Shown: piece by piece, positions 27,665 through 35,401 of the stretch
Layout: each line of letters opens with the position of its first letter
Numbering within the stretch: the stretch's first letter is position 1
From: Legionellales bacterium
Lineage (GTDB): Bacteria; Pseudomonadota; Gammaproteobacteria; Comchoanobacterales; Comchoanobacteraceae
NCBI GenBank assembly: GCA_002690495.1
Contig: NZEV01000001.1
Location: 1-35,401 of the forward strand
Length of the DNA stretch: 35,401 bases
Reading direction: 5' to 3'
The notes under the pieces: generated by a model
What the model was told of the DNA's origin: nothing
Seen by the model: the letters and a program-made list of their open reading frames with translations, nothing else
Databases searched by the model: none
Position numbers and translations under genes: made by a program

Positions 27665-28330
27665 ATGAATCAAGAAATGCTTAAAAGACAAGTTGCGGAT
27701 GCGGTGACTGATTTTATTACACCTGGAGAAATTTTAGGTGTTGGTGCAGGCACAACAGTACATCATTTAATCGAAGCGATTGCTGAGAAATCAATTCATA
27801 TCAAAGGCCTTGTGGTATGTTCATCTGAAGCTAAACAGCTTGCACAAAAGCATGGTTTTAAAGTCCTTACTTTGGCTGAGGTAGGACAATTAGAGCTGTA
27901 TATAGATGGCACAGACGAAGTCAATGATGCGTTGTGTTGTCTGAAAGGCGGAGGTGGAGCAGCAACATTAGAAAAAATTACTGCGAGCATTGCTTCTCGT
28001 TTTATTTGTATTGCTGATGAATCAAAATTAGTCACAAGATTAGGTAAAAATGCACCAGTTGCGATCGAGGTCCTTCAGGAAGCAAGAGGCTCAGTAGCAA
28101 GAGCCTGTATAGGTTTAGGTGGTCGTCCTGTGTATAGAGAGGGTTTTATCACCCAGCATGGTCATGAAATTATCGATGTGTATCATTTAAACCTTTCTGA
28201 GCCAATTCAGTTAGAGACTCGCCTAAACAATATGCCTGGGGTGGTTGGACATGGGTTATTTGCAGTGAATCGACCTGATTTATTGTTGTTAAGTAACCAG
28301 TCTGGGATTCGGACACTCAAGCCTAATTAG
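27665..28330 (+). CDS. rpiA: Ribose-5-phosphate isomerase A
   Basis: It interconverts ribulose-5-phosphate and ribose-5-phosphate in the pentose phosphate pathway. At 221 residues it is standard. Motifs: GVGAGTT (25-31), YIDGTDEVN (79-87) with Asp81 and Asp84, KGGGGAATLEKI (94-105) with Lys94 and Glu103, ADESKLV, and NNMPGVVGHGLFA near the C-terminus. The active-site residues are all present. The stop shares TTAG with the convergent 5-FCL gene; rpiA and 5-FCL are also close neighbours in E. coli. Confidence 0.97.
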   Translation: MNQEMLKRQVADAVTDFITPGEILGVGAGTTVHHLIEAIAEKSIHIKGLVVCSSEAKQLAQKHGFKVLTLAEVGQLELYIDGTDEVNDALCCLKGGGGAATLEKITASIASRFICIADESKLVTRLGKNAPVAIEVLQEARGSVARACIGLGGRPVYREGFITQHGHEIIDVYHLNLSEPIQLETRLNNMPGVVGHGLFAVNRPDLLLLSNQSGIRTLKPN

Positions 28331-28848
28331 ACCTTGTAAATGTGTTTTATTTGTAAGTCATGTGATTTTGTAATGACTTCTGGAATCACTTGTGCTTGAT
28401 CTATAATCGCTGTAGTTAACATCTTTGAATCAATGGTACGATCATACAATCCGCCACCACGACCAAGTCGCTTATTACTGCTATCAATACCAATGCAAGG
28501 TACAATAATCAATTCAAGTGAACTAGCTTCAATGAGCTCTAACGTTTCAGGGACCCAGCATTGGTTTTGAAGTCTGAGTGGTTCTCCAGGATGCCACTTT
28601 GTAAACTGTAATCGATGATTTTGGCTGGCGACTGGTAAATAGCAATGAGCACCATTTTGAGTGAGTATGTCATATAGATGAACAATATCAATCTCGGGTT
28701 GGATGGGCTTAAAGCATCCAATGTGTTTGGCGTTTGTGAAAATAGGCTCAAGAGACAATGTTTGGGCAACATGCTTTGGTAATAAACGAGATTTGATTTG
28801 ATAGAGTTTTTGACGGTATTGTTTTTTAAGAGTGTCTGTGTGGTCCAT
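28327..28848 (-). CDS. ygfA: 5-formyltetrahydrofolate cyclo-ligase
   Basis: It converts 5-formyl-THF to 5,10-methenyl-THF using ATP. The protein has 173 residues. KKQYRQKLYQIKSRL at the N-terminus, the IIVPCIGIDSSNKRLGRGGGLYDR region with the nucleotide-binding GRGGGLYDR, and the acidic PEIDI segment are family features. In gammaproteobacteria the gene lies directly downstream of the 6S RNA gene, as here. The ATG falls within the predicted 3' closing strand of the 6S RNA, and I see no good alternative start downstream. Confidence 0.93.
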   Translation of the reverse strand: MDHTDTLKKQYRQKLYQIKSRLLPKHVAQTLSLEPIFTNAKHIGCFKPIQPEIDIVHLYDILTQNGAHCYLPVASQNHRLQFTKWHPGEPLRLQNQCWVPETLELIEASSLELIIVPCIGIDSSNKRLGRGGGLYDRTIDSKMLTTAIIDQAQVIPEVITKSHDLQIKHIYKV

Positions 28849-29000
28849 TTGATTTGACTCTTGAACTAAGTTGTTCCAAGTGGGATGTTACAAGATTGCT
28901 TCAGACTCCCTAGCTAGGCTAAGTGTGTCAACAGGTCTCAAAGCCAACGCCCCGTTCTGATGAATGTTGATTCAGAGTGTACACCAAATAAACCCCCACA
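28836..29000 (-). ncRNA. ssrS: 6S RNA (RNA polymerase-binding regulatory RNA)
   Basis: Predicted from synteny and structure, about 165 nt, read on the minus strand upstream of 5-FCL. The ends pair: CTGTG, GG and ATTTG near the 5' end match CAAAT, CC and CACAG near the 3' end. A hairpin CTTGGAAC-AACTTA-GTTCAAG lies near the 3' end, closely matching the E. coli 6S hairpin CTTGAAC...GTTCAAG. The preceding CTGAAGC resembles GAGAAGC of E. coli 6S. A promoter lies at the right distance upstream. 6S mimics an open promoter and sequesters sigma70 RNA polymerase. Exact ends are estimates. Confidence 0.75.
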
Positions 29001-29003
29001 GAC

Positions 29004-29032
29004 ATTATTATGATAAATGACTTTTATCTAAA
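29004..29032 (-). promoter_or_regulatory. Candidate promoter of 6S RNA
   Basis: On the minus strand TTTAGA (29032-29027) and AATAAT (29009-29004) are 17 bp apart, with a predicted start near 28998, which coincides with the 5' side of the closing stem of the 6S candidate. Confidence 0.45.
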
Positions 29033-29079
29033 AGGGAAGTAAACTGGACGATTTTTTGGATAAGCGTTATTATTATATT

Positions 29080-30366
29080 ATGAGGCCAGAATTATATAAT
29101 CGTATAAAAAACATGATATCTCAGGTAGAGCCTGGGTCGCTTATCATCATTGATGGGGCTTCAATGACATTGCGTAATCGAGATGTTGAGTATCGCTTTT
29201 ATCAAACCAGTGCTTTTTTCTATTTAACAGAATGGTTGGCACCTAATGCGAGATTGTTGATTGATATCAAAGATCGCGATGTGGAATCTATTTTATTTTA
29301 TGAAGAGGTTGATCCAGAGAAACAAAAATGGATTGGTATTTGCCCATCATATGATGCAATTGTATCAAAAGGGCATGCGACCACTGTTTATACTTTGGAT
29401 CGATATGAACAAATTTTTCAAGAGCGTCTTGCCGCTACTCAGCATGTTTATTTTGAGTTTTCTGATGCTGAAAAATATCAATCCAGAATCAATCACAGCC
29501 TGAAACAAATGATGAATCAACGTGTTCATCGTGAAAGCCCAGGTATGCATGATCTTGACACACTGTTAGGTCGATTAAGACTTGAAAAATCTGATTATGA
29601 AATTGAAAGGATGAGGCATGCAGCGAGCATTAGTGCTAAAGGTCATATTGATTTGATGGAAAAGGCAAAATCAGGGCTATTTGAATATCAGTTAGGTGCT
29701 GAATTTGAGCGTTTTTGTCGCTATCATGGGTGTGATCATCTTGCCTATGAGTCTATCATTGCATCAGGAAAAAACGCCTGTATTTTACACTATACCCAAT
29801 GTCAGGATCAATTACATGACAATGATATGGTATTGATTGACGCCGGTGGAGAATATGCTGGTTATGCCGCAGATATCACTCGATCATTCCCTGTTTCAGG
29901 TCGCTTTACCGCGGCACAAAAAGATATTTATGAGGTTGTTTTAGCTGCTCAGACTGCAGTGATTAAAGCCATTAAGCCCGGCTTGGAATTTAAATCATTG
30001 CAAACTATTGCCAGAGAAGCATTATTTGATGGTTTAAAGGGTCTAGGCATTATGAAGAAATGGCGTATGGAGCAATTACAGCATTTTTATTTCCATGGGG
30101 TCAGTCATTGGCTTGGTTTAGATGTACATGATGGATGTCCATACTTGAGTGAAACAGGGCAATCTATAAAACTCGCTCCAGGTATGACGCTCACAGTAGA
30201 GCCAGGTCTTTACTTTTCGAGTCACTTGGATGAACTATCTCCCGAATTCCATCATCTTGGTATTCGAATTGAAGATGACATTTTAGTGACGCAGGATGGT
30301 GCAGAGATTCTTACAATCGAATGCCCTAAAACCATTAACGCGATTGAGGAAGTGATGTTATCATGA
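29080..30366 (+). CDS. pepP: Xaa-Pro aminopeptidase (aminopeptidase P)
   Basis: It removes an N-terminal residue preceding proline, using a dinuclear Mn site. The pita-bread domain has the metal ligands in order: IDAGGEYAGYAADITRSFP (two Asp), HGVSHWLGLDVHD (His), TVEPGLYF (Glu) and GIRIEDDILV (Glu). The N-terminal domain (RDVEYRFYQTSAFFYLTEW) is typical of long PepP. ATG 29080 gives 428 residues and aligns well; an in-frame TTG at 29056 would add eight residues, and neither has a well-spaced ribosome-binding site. The pepP-ubiH-ubiI order is the classic gammaproteobacterial arrangement. Confidence 0.95.
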   Translation: MRPELYNRIKNMISQVEPGSLIIIDGASMTLRNRDVEYRFYQTSAFFYLTEWLAPNARLLIDIKDRDVESILFYEEVDPEKQKWIGICPSYDAIVSKGHATTVYTLDRYEQIFQERLAATQHVYFEFSDAEKYQSRINHSLKQMMNQRVHRESPGMHDLDTLLGRLRLEKSDYEIERMRHAASISAKGHIDLMEKAKSGLFEYQLGAEFERFCRYHGCDHLAYESIIASGKNACILHYTQCQDQLHDNDMVLIDAGGEYAGYAADITRSFPVSGRFTAAQKDIYEVVLAAQTAVIKAIKPGLEFKSLQTIAREALFDGLKGLGIMKKWRMEQLQHFYFHGVSHWLGLDVHDGCPYLSETGQSIKLAPGMTLTVEPGLYFSSHLDELSPEFHHLGIRIEDDILVTQDGAEILTIECPKTINAIEEVMLS

Positions 30367-31565
30367 AAACGATACTGATTGTTGGCGGTGGTTTTCCTGG
30401 TCTAGTTACCGCTTTATCATGTGCTCAATTAGGCTATCAAGTGAGATTATTTGATGTCAAAGAATCTCTCATGGACAGTCAAAATCACGCATTTAAACCT
30501 ATTGTGATTAATGCTTCAAGTTGGCGTTTATTTTCGGCATTAGGTTGTTCAGATCAACTGATTGAATATGCTTATCCTCTAGCTAACATGCATGTGTTAC
30601 GTCAAGATTGGGCGAGGTTTTCTTTTAATGCAGACGGCCATCGTTTTCCGTATTTAGGTTACGTCATCATGGGTCATCAATTACAAAATACCATTTCTGA
30701 GGCGGTGTTGGCTCATCCTAATATTACGTGTTATCTCGGTGTGAAACTGACAGCATTGGATCTTAAGCCAAAACCTCAGTTGACGGTTGGTAAACGTTCA
30801 TTTAATGGAGATTTATTGGTTGCATGCGATGGTATGCGGTCTTGGTGTCGCCAACAACAAAATATCCCATATGAACAAAAATCTTGGCATAAAAAAGCCA
30901 TGATCATTCCTACGTTGATGAAAGAGGTATCCACAGATGCTTATTTACGTTTTACAGAGTTTGGTACTATTGCATGCCTACCAACACAAAAAAGTCATCA
31001 TCAGTTGATTTTAACTGCTCAGAGCGATCACTCATTATTTACTTATGAGTCAGAACATATTCAGACGTTAGCCCAAGATCTATTGGGTGATATTGGGCAA
31101 ATTAACCATTGTGAGAAACCAGTGGTTTTTGACTTACAAGAGGGTTTTGCTCCTCAAGTTGCCACACCTGGAATGGTTTTATTGGGTGATGCAGGATTTT
31201 CTATTCCACCAGTGGGTGCACAAGGACTCAATCTTGCTTTTTACGATATTGGCGTGTTGGCAGATCTTCTCGCAGAATCATTATCTACCGGGCAAGCTTT
31301 AGCGAGCAAAAGATTTGCAGATAGATACAATGATATTGTCATGATACATCACAAAAATCTGTTAGATCGTGTAGGCTATTTAGTCAATTTATTTAATTTA
31401 CAAAACCCTATCCTGCAAGTTGGTCATGGCTTAGGTTTAAAGATAATGAATCATGTCGGGTTGTTTAAAAAATATATTGCTGAATTTGGTATGGGATTGC
31501 GCTATCCTGTGCCTTCATTATTACGAGGTAGGCAACCAGATGTCTACATGAGGGTGAAAAAGTGA
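30363..31565 (+). CDS. ubiH: FAD-dependent ubiquinone biosynthesis hydroxylase, UbiH type
   Basis: This class A flavin monooxygenase of 400 residues should hydroxylate the ubiquinone ring. The FAD dinucleotide motif is IVGGGFPGLVTALSCAQLG near the N-terminus (GGGMVG is more usual). The second FAD motif is GMVLLGDAGFSIPPVGAQGLNLAF; here GDAAH of the family has become GDAGF. Position directly after pepP (ATGA overlap) favours UbiH over the other paralogues. Which ring carbon it acts on cannot be decided by eye. Confidence 0.86.
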   Translation: MKTILIVGGGFPGLVTALSCAQLGYQVRLFDVKESLMDSQNHAFKPIVINASSWRLFSALGCSDQLIEYAYPLANMHVLRQDWARFSFNADGHRFPYLGYVIMGHQLQNTISEAVLAHPNITCYLGVKLTALDLKPKPQLTVGKRSFNGDLLVACDGMRSWCRQQQNIPYEQKSWHKKAMIIPTLMKEVSTDAYLRFTEFGTIACLPTQKSHHQLILTAQSDHSLFTYESEHIQTLAQDLLGDIGQINHCEKPVVFDLQEGFAPQVATPGMVLLGDAGFSIPPVGAQGLNLAFYDIGVLADLLAESLSTGQALASKRFADRYNDIVMIHHKNLLDRVGYLVNLFNLQNPILQVGHGLGLKIMNHVGLFKKYIAEFGMGLRYPVPSLLRGRQPDVYMRVKK

Positions 31566-32755
31566 ATAGAGTGCATTTTGACGTGACTATTGTTGGTTCT
31601 GGCATCATTGGCTTAACAGCGGCTGTTGCTTTAAAAAAACAAGGGTGGTCTGTTGGTATCATTTCTCAGTCAGCACTGAAAAAGAAGAATACATCTCAAC
31701 TGAGCCCTCAGGTTTGTGCTTTGAATCGACCATCAGAACATTTATTCAGGCAGATTGGGTTGTGGGACCAGTTAGATGCCAAAGACTATGATCATGTTTT
31801 AATTTGGGATAGTTTTCATAAAGAAGATGTCTTATTTTCTGGTGCAGAGTGTGCAGAACCCAACCTTGGACATATTGTTGAAAATCAAAAAATGTATAAT
31901 GCCCTTGTTGATCAAGTGAGAAAGCATTCAATTCCTGTGATCATAGATACTTTAGTCGATCTAAAGCCAGGCGCAACTTGTCTGATATCCTGTCAACAAC
32001 AGACGATAACCACGCAGCTTGTGATTGGTGCAGATGGAAAGCAGTCGTGGGTGAGACAGCATTTGGGTTTTGGTTATGTTGCTGATGATTATGCGCAAAC
32101 TGCACTAGTAGGTTTAATTAAGCATCAAAGCCCCCATTTTAATACTGCTCGTCAACGATTTTTTCCAAATGGGACCCTAGCCTTATTACCACTCAATGAT
32201 CCGTGTTCTAGTGCAATGATTTGGTCATTACCGACTGATGAAGCAAAAAAGAAACAATTAAAACCGCTCAAGGCATTTAATTTAGATTTAGAAACTGCTT
32301 GGCATGCACGCTTGGGGCAGATGCAATTAGAGGGACAATTATTTCATTATCCATTAAGTTCACTTCATACAAGAAAGTATGGTCAACCTGGCGTTGTGAT
32401 TGTAGGTGATGCTGCCCATGTGATTCATCCTCTTGCAGGACAAGGGTTGAATCTTGGTCTATCAGATATTAGTGCGCTTTTATCTTGTATTCATGAGTAT
32501 GATTTAGGTTCTCAGCAATTAGTGGATCAATATACAGAAAAGCGTCATTTAGAGAACATAGCCACTTTAAAAATGATGGATGTTCTACAATTGGTCTTTT
32601 GGCCACAACATCCGGTCGCAGTTCGAGCTCGAGCATTAGGGTTACGATTACTAGATGCGCTTGTCCCACTTAAGCGTTCATTGTCTTTATTTGCGTTAGG
32701 CTATCGACCAGATCTTTCTGTCTTTGAGTCATTATTAGAGCGTTTAAAGAGGTAA
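31562..32755 (+). CDS. FAD-dependent ubiquinone biosynthesis hydroxylase, UbiI/UbiF/VisC type
   Basis: This is a second UbiH-family monooxygenase (397 residues). FAD-binding TIVGSGIIGLTAAVALKKQG lies near the N-terminus, and VVIVGDAAHVIHPLAGQGLN has the intact GDAAH and GQG motifs. The start is GTG 31562, overlapping the previous stop (GTGA). Gene order suggests UbiI, but UbiF-like activity or a generalist acting on several ring positions is equally possible, since gammaproteobacteria vary in the number of these enzymes. Confidence 0.87.
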   Translation: MNRVHFDVTIVGSGIIGLTAAVALKKQGWSVGIISQSALKKKNTSQLSPQVCALNRPSEHLFRQIGLWDQLDAKDYDHVLIWDSFHKEDVLFSGAECAEPNLGHIVENQKMYNALVDQVRKHSIPVIIDTLVDLKPGATCLISCQQQTITTQLVIGADGKQSWVRQHLGFGYVADDYAQTALVGLIKHQSPHFNTARQRFFPNGTLALLPLNDPCSSAMIWSLPTDEAKKKQLKPLKAFNLDLETAWHARLGQMQLEGQLFHYPLSSLHTRKYGQPGVVIVGDAAHVIHPLAGQGLNLGLSDISALLSCIHEYDLGSQQLVDQYTEKRHLENIATLKMMDVLQLVFWPQHPVAVRARALGLRLLDALVPLKRSLSLFALGYRPDLSVFESLLERLKR

Positions 32756-32758
32756 AAT

Positions 32759-33748
32759 ATGCACCAGAAATTTCCAGCAACACGTCTTAGACGAAATCGC
32801 ATTGCAAGTTGGGCCATCTCCCTGAGTGCTGAACACACAGTGACGACACATGATTTGGTATTACCTTTGTTTGTTCAAGATGGGAATAACTTAAAAACAC
32901 CAATTCAATCAATGCCTGGATGTTATGTGTATAGTATTGACCAATTAATTATAGTGGCACTTGAAGCGCAACAGTGTGGTATTCAGGCGATCGCTTTATT
33001 TCCAAAAGTAGCTCAGCACTTAAAAAGTGAGTCCGGAGATGAGGCGTTAAATAAAGATAACCTAATTTGTAGGGCCATCAAAGCAATGAAGGATGCAGGT
33101 GTTATGATGGGTATCATTGTTGATATTGCTTTAGATCCTTATACAACACACGGCCATGATGGTGTTTTAGTGAATGACCTAATAGATAATGATAAGACTT
33201 TAGATCGACTTGCTGAGCAAGCGTCACTATTGGCTCATGCAGGTGCGGATGTTCTTGCGCCATCTGATATGATGGATGGACGAATTGGTATGATTCGATC
33301 CCGATTAGAATCTGAGCGACACCAGGATATCATTCTGTTATCGTATGCTGTCAAGTATGCATCAAAATTCTATGGTCCTTTCAGAGATGCGATTGGATCT
33401 CAATCACATTTAGGTACTAAAGATAAAACCACTTATCAAATGCATATTGCAAATAGTAAAGAGGCCATCACTGAAGTGGCTTTAGATTTACAAGAAGGAG
33501 CTGATTGGATTATGGTCAAGCCAGGCATGCCATATTTAGATGTCATTCATCTAATCAGCCTAAATTTTCAAGCTCCATTATTTGCGTATCAGGTGAGTGG
33601 TGAATATAGTATGATTCATCATCTTGCTCAAACGACACAACAGCCATTTATGGATTTAATGTATGAAGCTTTGATTGGTTTTAAGCGTGCTGGTGCTCAG
33701 GCAATATTCTGTTATGCTGCATTAGAGGTTGCAAAATCTTTAGGGTAG
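32759..33748 (+). CDS. hemB: Delta-aminolevulinic acid dehydratase (porphobilinogen synthase), Mg-type
   Basis: It condenses two 5-aminolevulinate molecules to porphobilinogen in heme synthesis, which fits the heme-rich oxidase operon. At 329 residues it is normal. The active-site Lys pair is K199 (YAVKYASKFYGPFRDA) and K254 (MVKPGMPYLD). The metal loop reads VDIALDPYTTHGHDG (121-135): Ala124, Asp126 and Asp134 stand where zinc enzymes have three Cys, so it should be Zn-independent and rely on Mg or K. It starts 3 nt after the flavin hydroxylase stop and ends convergently with a 9-nt overlap. Confidence 0.97.
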   Translation: MHQKFPATRLRRNRIASWAISLSAEHTVTTHDLVLPLFVQDGNNLKTPIQSMPGCYVYSIDQLIIVALEAQQCGIQAIALFPKVAQHLKSESGDEALNKDNLICRAIKAMKDAGVMMGIIVDIALDPYTTHGHDGVLVNDLIDNDKTLDRLAEQASLLAHAGADVLAPSDMMDGRIGMIRSRLESERHQDIILLSYAVKYASKFYGPFRDAIGSQSHLGTKDKTTYQMHIANSKEAITEVALDLQEGADWIMVKPGMPYLDVIHLISLNFQAPLFAYQVSGEYSMIHHLAQTTQQPFMDLMYEALIGFKRAGAQAIFCYAALEVAKSLG

Positions 33749-34282
33749 TACCGATTGGCAGTGTTTAGTATGCATATCAATTAGATATCGCTCGTTACCC
33801 CCAAATTTTAAGAACAGTACGTCTATGGTATGCATGGTTGCTTCAACAGTTGCAAAATTTTCATAGGCTGTTTTTAATGGTAACTTCAGTTGCGCTGTCT
33901 CTTCATGATATGCCTCACAGGGAGGACCAATTTGACGGTAGCACTGTTTGGATAAGAGAGAAGCTTTCTCCCAGGCTTGCTTGGTAAAATCGTCATGATG
34001 ATGAATGACCAATGTACATGCCACACTCATCTGAATTTTATCTTTTTTACTATAAAAGTGGAGACAAGCTTGGTTGTTTTTTTCTAAAGCAACCACTTTT
34101 TGACTACGAAAATCAGTATTAAACCAAATTGCATTGTCGGTGAGATTTCTGATGACGGTGCAGCTGGTTTTGATCTGCGTATTCAAAACGTAAGATACAT
34201 TCATGATGTGGTAATCACTATGACGGCTATCAATGCCTTCCTGTATCTTTTTCATTACCATAGATAAAGGATTGTTGATCAT
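33740..34282 (-). CDS. PNPOx-like split-barrel flavoprotein
   Basis: This 180-residue protein resembles the pyridoxamine 5'-phosphate oxidase superfamily. NAIWFNTDFRSQKVVALEKN and the following LHFY, then QMSVACTLVIH, match the FMN-binding barrel. The C-terminal FGGNERYLID segment is also family-like. It is not classical PdxH, since the C-terminal PNPOx dimerisation motif is not evident; it is closer to the general pyridoxamine-oxidase-family group. The start is ATG 34282, 6 nt after AGGAGG (34289-34294); a Met two codons earlier would be too close to that site. Confidence 0.8.
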   Translation of the reverse strand: MINNPLSMVMKKIQEGIDSRHSDYHIMNVSYVLNTQIKTSCTVIRNLTDNAIWFNTDFRSQKVVALEKNNQACLHFYSKKDKIQMSVACTLVIHHHDDFTKQAWEKASLLSKQCYRQIGPPCEAYHEETAQLKLPLKTAYENFATVEATMHTIDVLFLKFGGNERYLIDMHTKHCQSVLP

Positions 34283-34288
34283 AAGCAT

Positions 34289-34591
34289 CCTCCTATAATC
34301 AATTATACAATTTTTTTGTAGTCAATAACAGATTGCCTGTGCAATCTCTTAACATCTTGTTGTGTAATTAGGAGATTTTTTTGGTATTGAGTGCGGTAAC
34401 CCTGTTATGAGTATTTTTACCAAAACGATGATTGGTATGGTCCAATACTGTCATCAAAGATTAAATGGTATTGTTGGATATGATTAAGTTGTTGGTTAAA
34501 GAGTATAATGCCTGTTTTGTGATATGTATATCCATTTGATAGTTTGATAAATCAAAGTTAAGGTTGCCGCTATAGATGTGTAACAATAGTC
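34289..34591. other. Intergenic region without a convincing gene
   Basis: About 300 bp between the PNPOx-like gene and the duplicated module. It contains the AGGAGG of the PNPOx-like gene, a perfect 7-bp inverted repeat AGATTGC-CTGT-GCAATCT (34330-34347) without a T-tract, and a 26-codon ATG frame (34407-34487) with no ribosome-binding site. I see no tRNA, no insertion sequence and no recognisable gene remnant. Confidence 0.5.
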
Positions 34592-34773
34592 TAATGGATA
34601 GCAAGACTGATTAAGGCTTCAAAGAGGCGTTTTATTAGTGTACTGTCAATAAAACAATATTAAATATGCTATAATAAGAATATAAAAAATAATGGATAGC
34701 GAGACTGATCAAGGTTTCAAAGAGGCGTTTTATTAGTGTACTGCCAATAAAAACATTATTAAACATGCTATAA
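34592..34773 (+). repeat. Two direct repeats (98-bp period) carrying hairpin and extended -10
   Basis: Copy 1 (34592-34674) and copy 2 (34690-34773) are about 90% identical by eye. Each contains an inverted repeat GTTTTATT...AATAAAA (first arm at 34629-34636 and 34727-34734) around an 11-nt loop, and each ends in TGCTATAA. Copy 1 gives TGCTATAAT, a perfect extended -10 (34667-34675). Copy 2 gives TGCTATAAA (34766-34774), ending just before the LRR gene ATG at 34780. The copies look like duplicated promoter or regulatory modules. Confidence 0.75.
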
Positions 34774-34779
34774 AAAATT

Positions 34780-35401
34780 ATGAAAAAAATATTGAAAAAA
34801 ATAGTTAAAAATGAAAAAAATCCAGAAAACGTTGACGTATATTATAAATTTATTGGTAAGGAATTTGGCTCTTTTAGATACCTTTTTCCGGAAAAAAAAT
34901 TAAGCAATGTACCGATTAAGGACATATTTAAAGGTCAAACTGCCATTGAAGATATTGAAATTGATAAGAGAGCATTTGCAGGAGCGGAAATTGACACACT
35001 TGTAATACCAGGTGGTGTAACAGCCATCCCTGACGCTTGCTTTAGAGCTTCTAAGATAACAACACTTACATTACCTAGTACACTTAGTACTATTGGTATT
35101 GAGGCATTTGCAGAAGCGGCAATTGACATACTTGCAATACCAGAGGGTGTAACAGCTCTCCCGAAGTATTGCTTTAGGGCAGCAAATATAACAACACTTC
35201 AATTACCCAGTACACTTAGTACTATTGATATTAGTGCATTTGCAGGAGCGGAAATTGACACACTTGAAATACCAGGTGGTGTAACAGCCATCCCTGACGC
35301 TTGCTTTAAAGCTTCTAAGATAAACAAACTTCAATTACCCAGTGCACTTAGTACTATTGGTATTCGTACATTTGCAGGAGCGGAAATTGACACACTTGAA
35401 A
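34780..35401 (+). CDS. BspA-type (LRR_5) leucine-rich-repeat protein, 3' truncated by window edge
   Basis: The frame runs open from ATG 34780 to the window end (207 codons). A basic N-terminus (MKKILKKIVKNEKN) and about 64 non-repeat residues lead into tandem 44-residue units, each made of two 22-residue LRRs. The pattern is AFAGAEIDTLxIPGGVTAIP, then xxCFxASKITTLxLPSTLST. Units start at 34972, 35104, 35236 and 35368 (partial). Such right-handed LRR solenoids occur in surface or secreted proteins of host-associated bacteria and protists. There is no signal peptide, so it may be a cytoplasmic protein or a secretion-system substrate; this is inference. There is no Shine-Dalgarno sequence before the ATG. 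Confidence 0.85.
   Translation, partial: MKKILKKIVKNEKNPENVDVYYKFIGKEFGSFRYLFPEKKLSNVPIKDIFKGQTAIEDIEIDKRAFAGAEIDTLVIPGGVTAIPDACFRASKITTLTLPSTLSTIGIEAFAEAAIDILAIPEGVTALPKYCFRAANITTLQLPSTLSTIDISAFAGAEIDTLEIPGGVTAIPDACFKASKINKLQLPSALSTIGIRTFAGAEIDTLE
34972..35401 (+). repeat. 132-nt tandem repeats encoding LRR units
   Basis: Three full units (34972-35103, 35104-35235, 35236-35367) and the start of a fourth at 35368 continue past the window. The first and third are nearly identical at DNA level, more so than either is to the second. This indicates a 264-nt higher-order unit duplicated recently. Confidence 0.9.

Noticed and set aside
34330-34347. Perfect 7-bp hairpin as a transcription terminator
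   Set aside because: No T-tract follows on either strand, and it lies upstream of both flanking genes rather than after one.
34407-34487. 26-codon ATG frame in the intergenic region
   Set aside because: No ribosome-binding site, no recognisable motif and a length expected by chance.
34592-34773. CRISPR-like array or insertion-sequence ends
   Set aside because: Only two copies, about 83 nt each, with no spacers of uniform length, no terminal inverted repeats and no transposase.
34935-35129. Minus-strand ORF rich in Ser, Ala and Ile
   Set aside because: It is a shadow of the LRR repeats; the plus-strand LRR frame is clear and in register.

Overview
The window reads as a compact, AT-rich chromosomal segment of a gammaproteobacterium. 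Pointers are an rsmA next to surA, a gamma-type GyrB of about 807 residues, 6S RNA directly upstream of 5-formyl-THF cyclo-ligase, pepP-ubiH-ubiI synteny and a coaE/DUF4389/mutT block. A secreted eukaryote-like NTPDase and a BspA-type leucine-rich-repeat gene suggest a host-associated or protist-associated lineage (Legionellales-like). That placement is inference; no rRNA or marker phylogeny is available here. Gene packing is extreme: most same-strand neighbours overlap by 4 to 17 nt (ATGA/GTGA junctions), and several convergent pairs share their stop codons.

Layout. 1-136: 3' end of an unrecognised gene. 277-1922: surA-rsmA. 1982-4488: a polyamine and queuosine operon (speD, speE, a second SpeD-like decarboxylase with a TTG start, queF). 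4489-7881, minus strand: tsaC, topA, folA. 7930-17152: a long plus-strand operon with a tetraheme cytochrome c, coxB carrying a fused cytochrome c domain, coxA, a degenerate Cox11/CtaG, coxC, a P1B-type ATPase relic reduced to its membrane domain, birA and an aspartate-type aminotransferase. 17149-18288, minus strand: secreted NTPDase. 18390-21705: SNF-family transporter, dapB, coaE, DUF4389 protein, mutT. 21527-24559, minus strand: a 1010-residue polytopic membrane protein whose C-terminal tail is antisense to mutT. 24664-27087: gyrB. 27084-28330: gamma-carbonic anhydrase (minus) and rpiA (plus). 28327-29000, minus strand: 5-FCL gene and a predicted 6S RNA. 29080-33748: pepP, ubiH, ubiI-like and hemB. 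33740-34282, minus strand: PNPOx-like flavoprotein. 34289-34779: non-coding DNA with a duplicated promoter-like module. 34780 to the end: 5' part of an LRR gene built of 132-nt repeats.

The most unusual part is the cytochrome oxidase operon. Its Cox11 homologue lacks the CFCF copper motif. The gene after coxC keeps the helices of a copper-transporting P1B ATPase, including the CPC motif, but has lost both the actuator domain and the phosphorylation/nucleotide-binding domain. Together they may form an ATP-independent copper delivery route for the aa3 oxidase. The upstream tetraheme cytochrome appears to have Cys in place of the axial Met of its fourth heme. A second point of interest is the SpeD paralogue beside speE, which may supply putrescine or agmatine.
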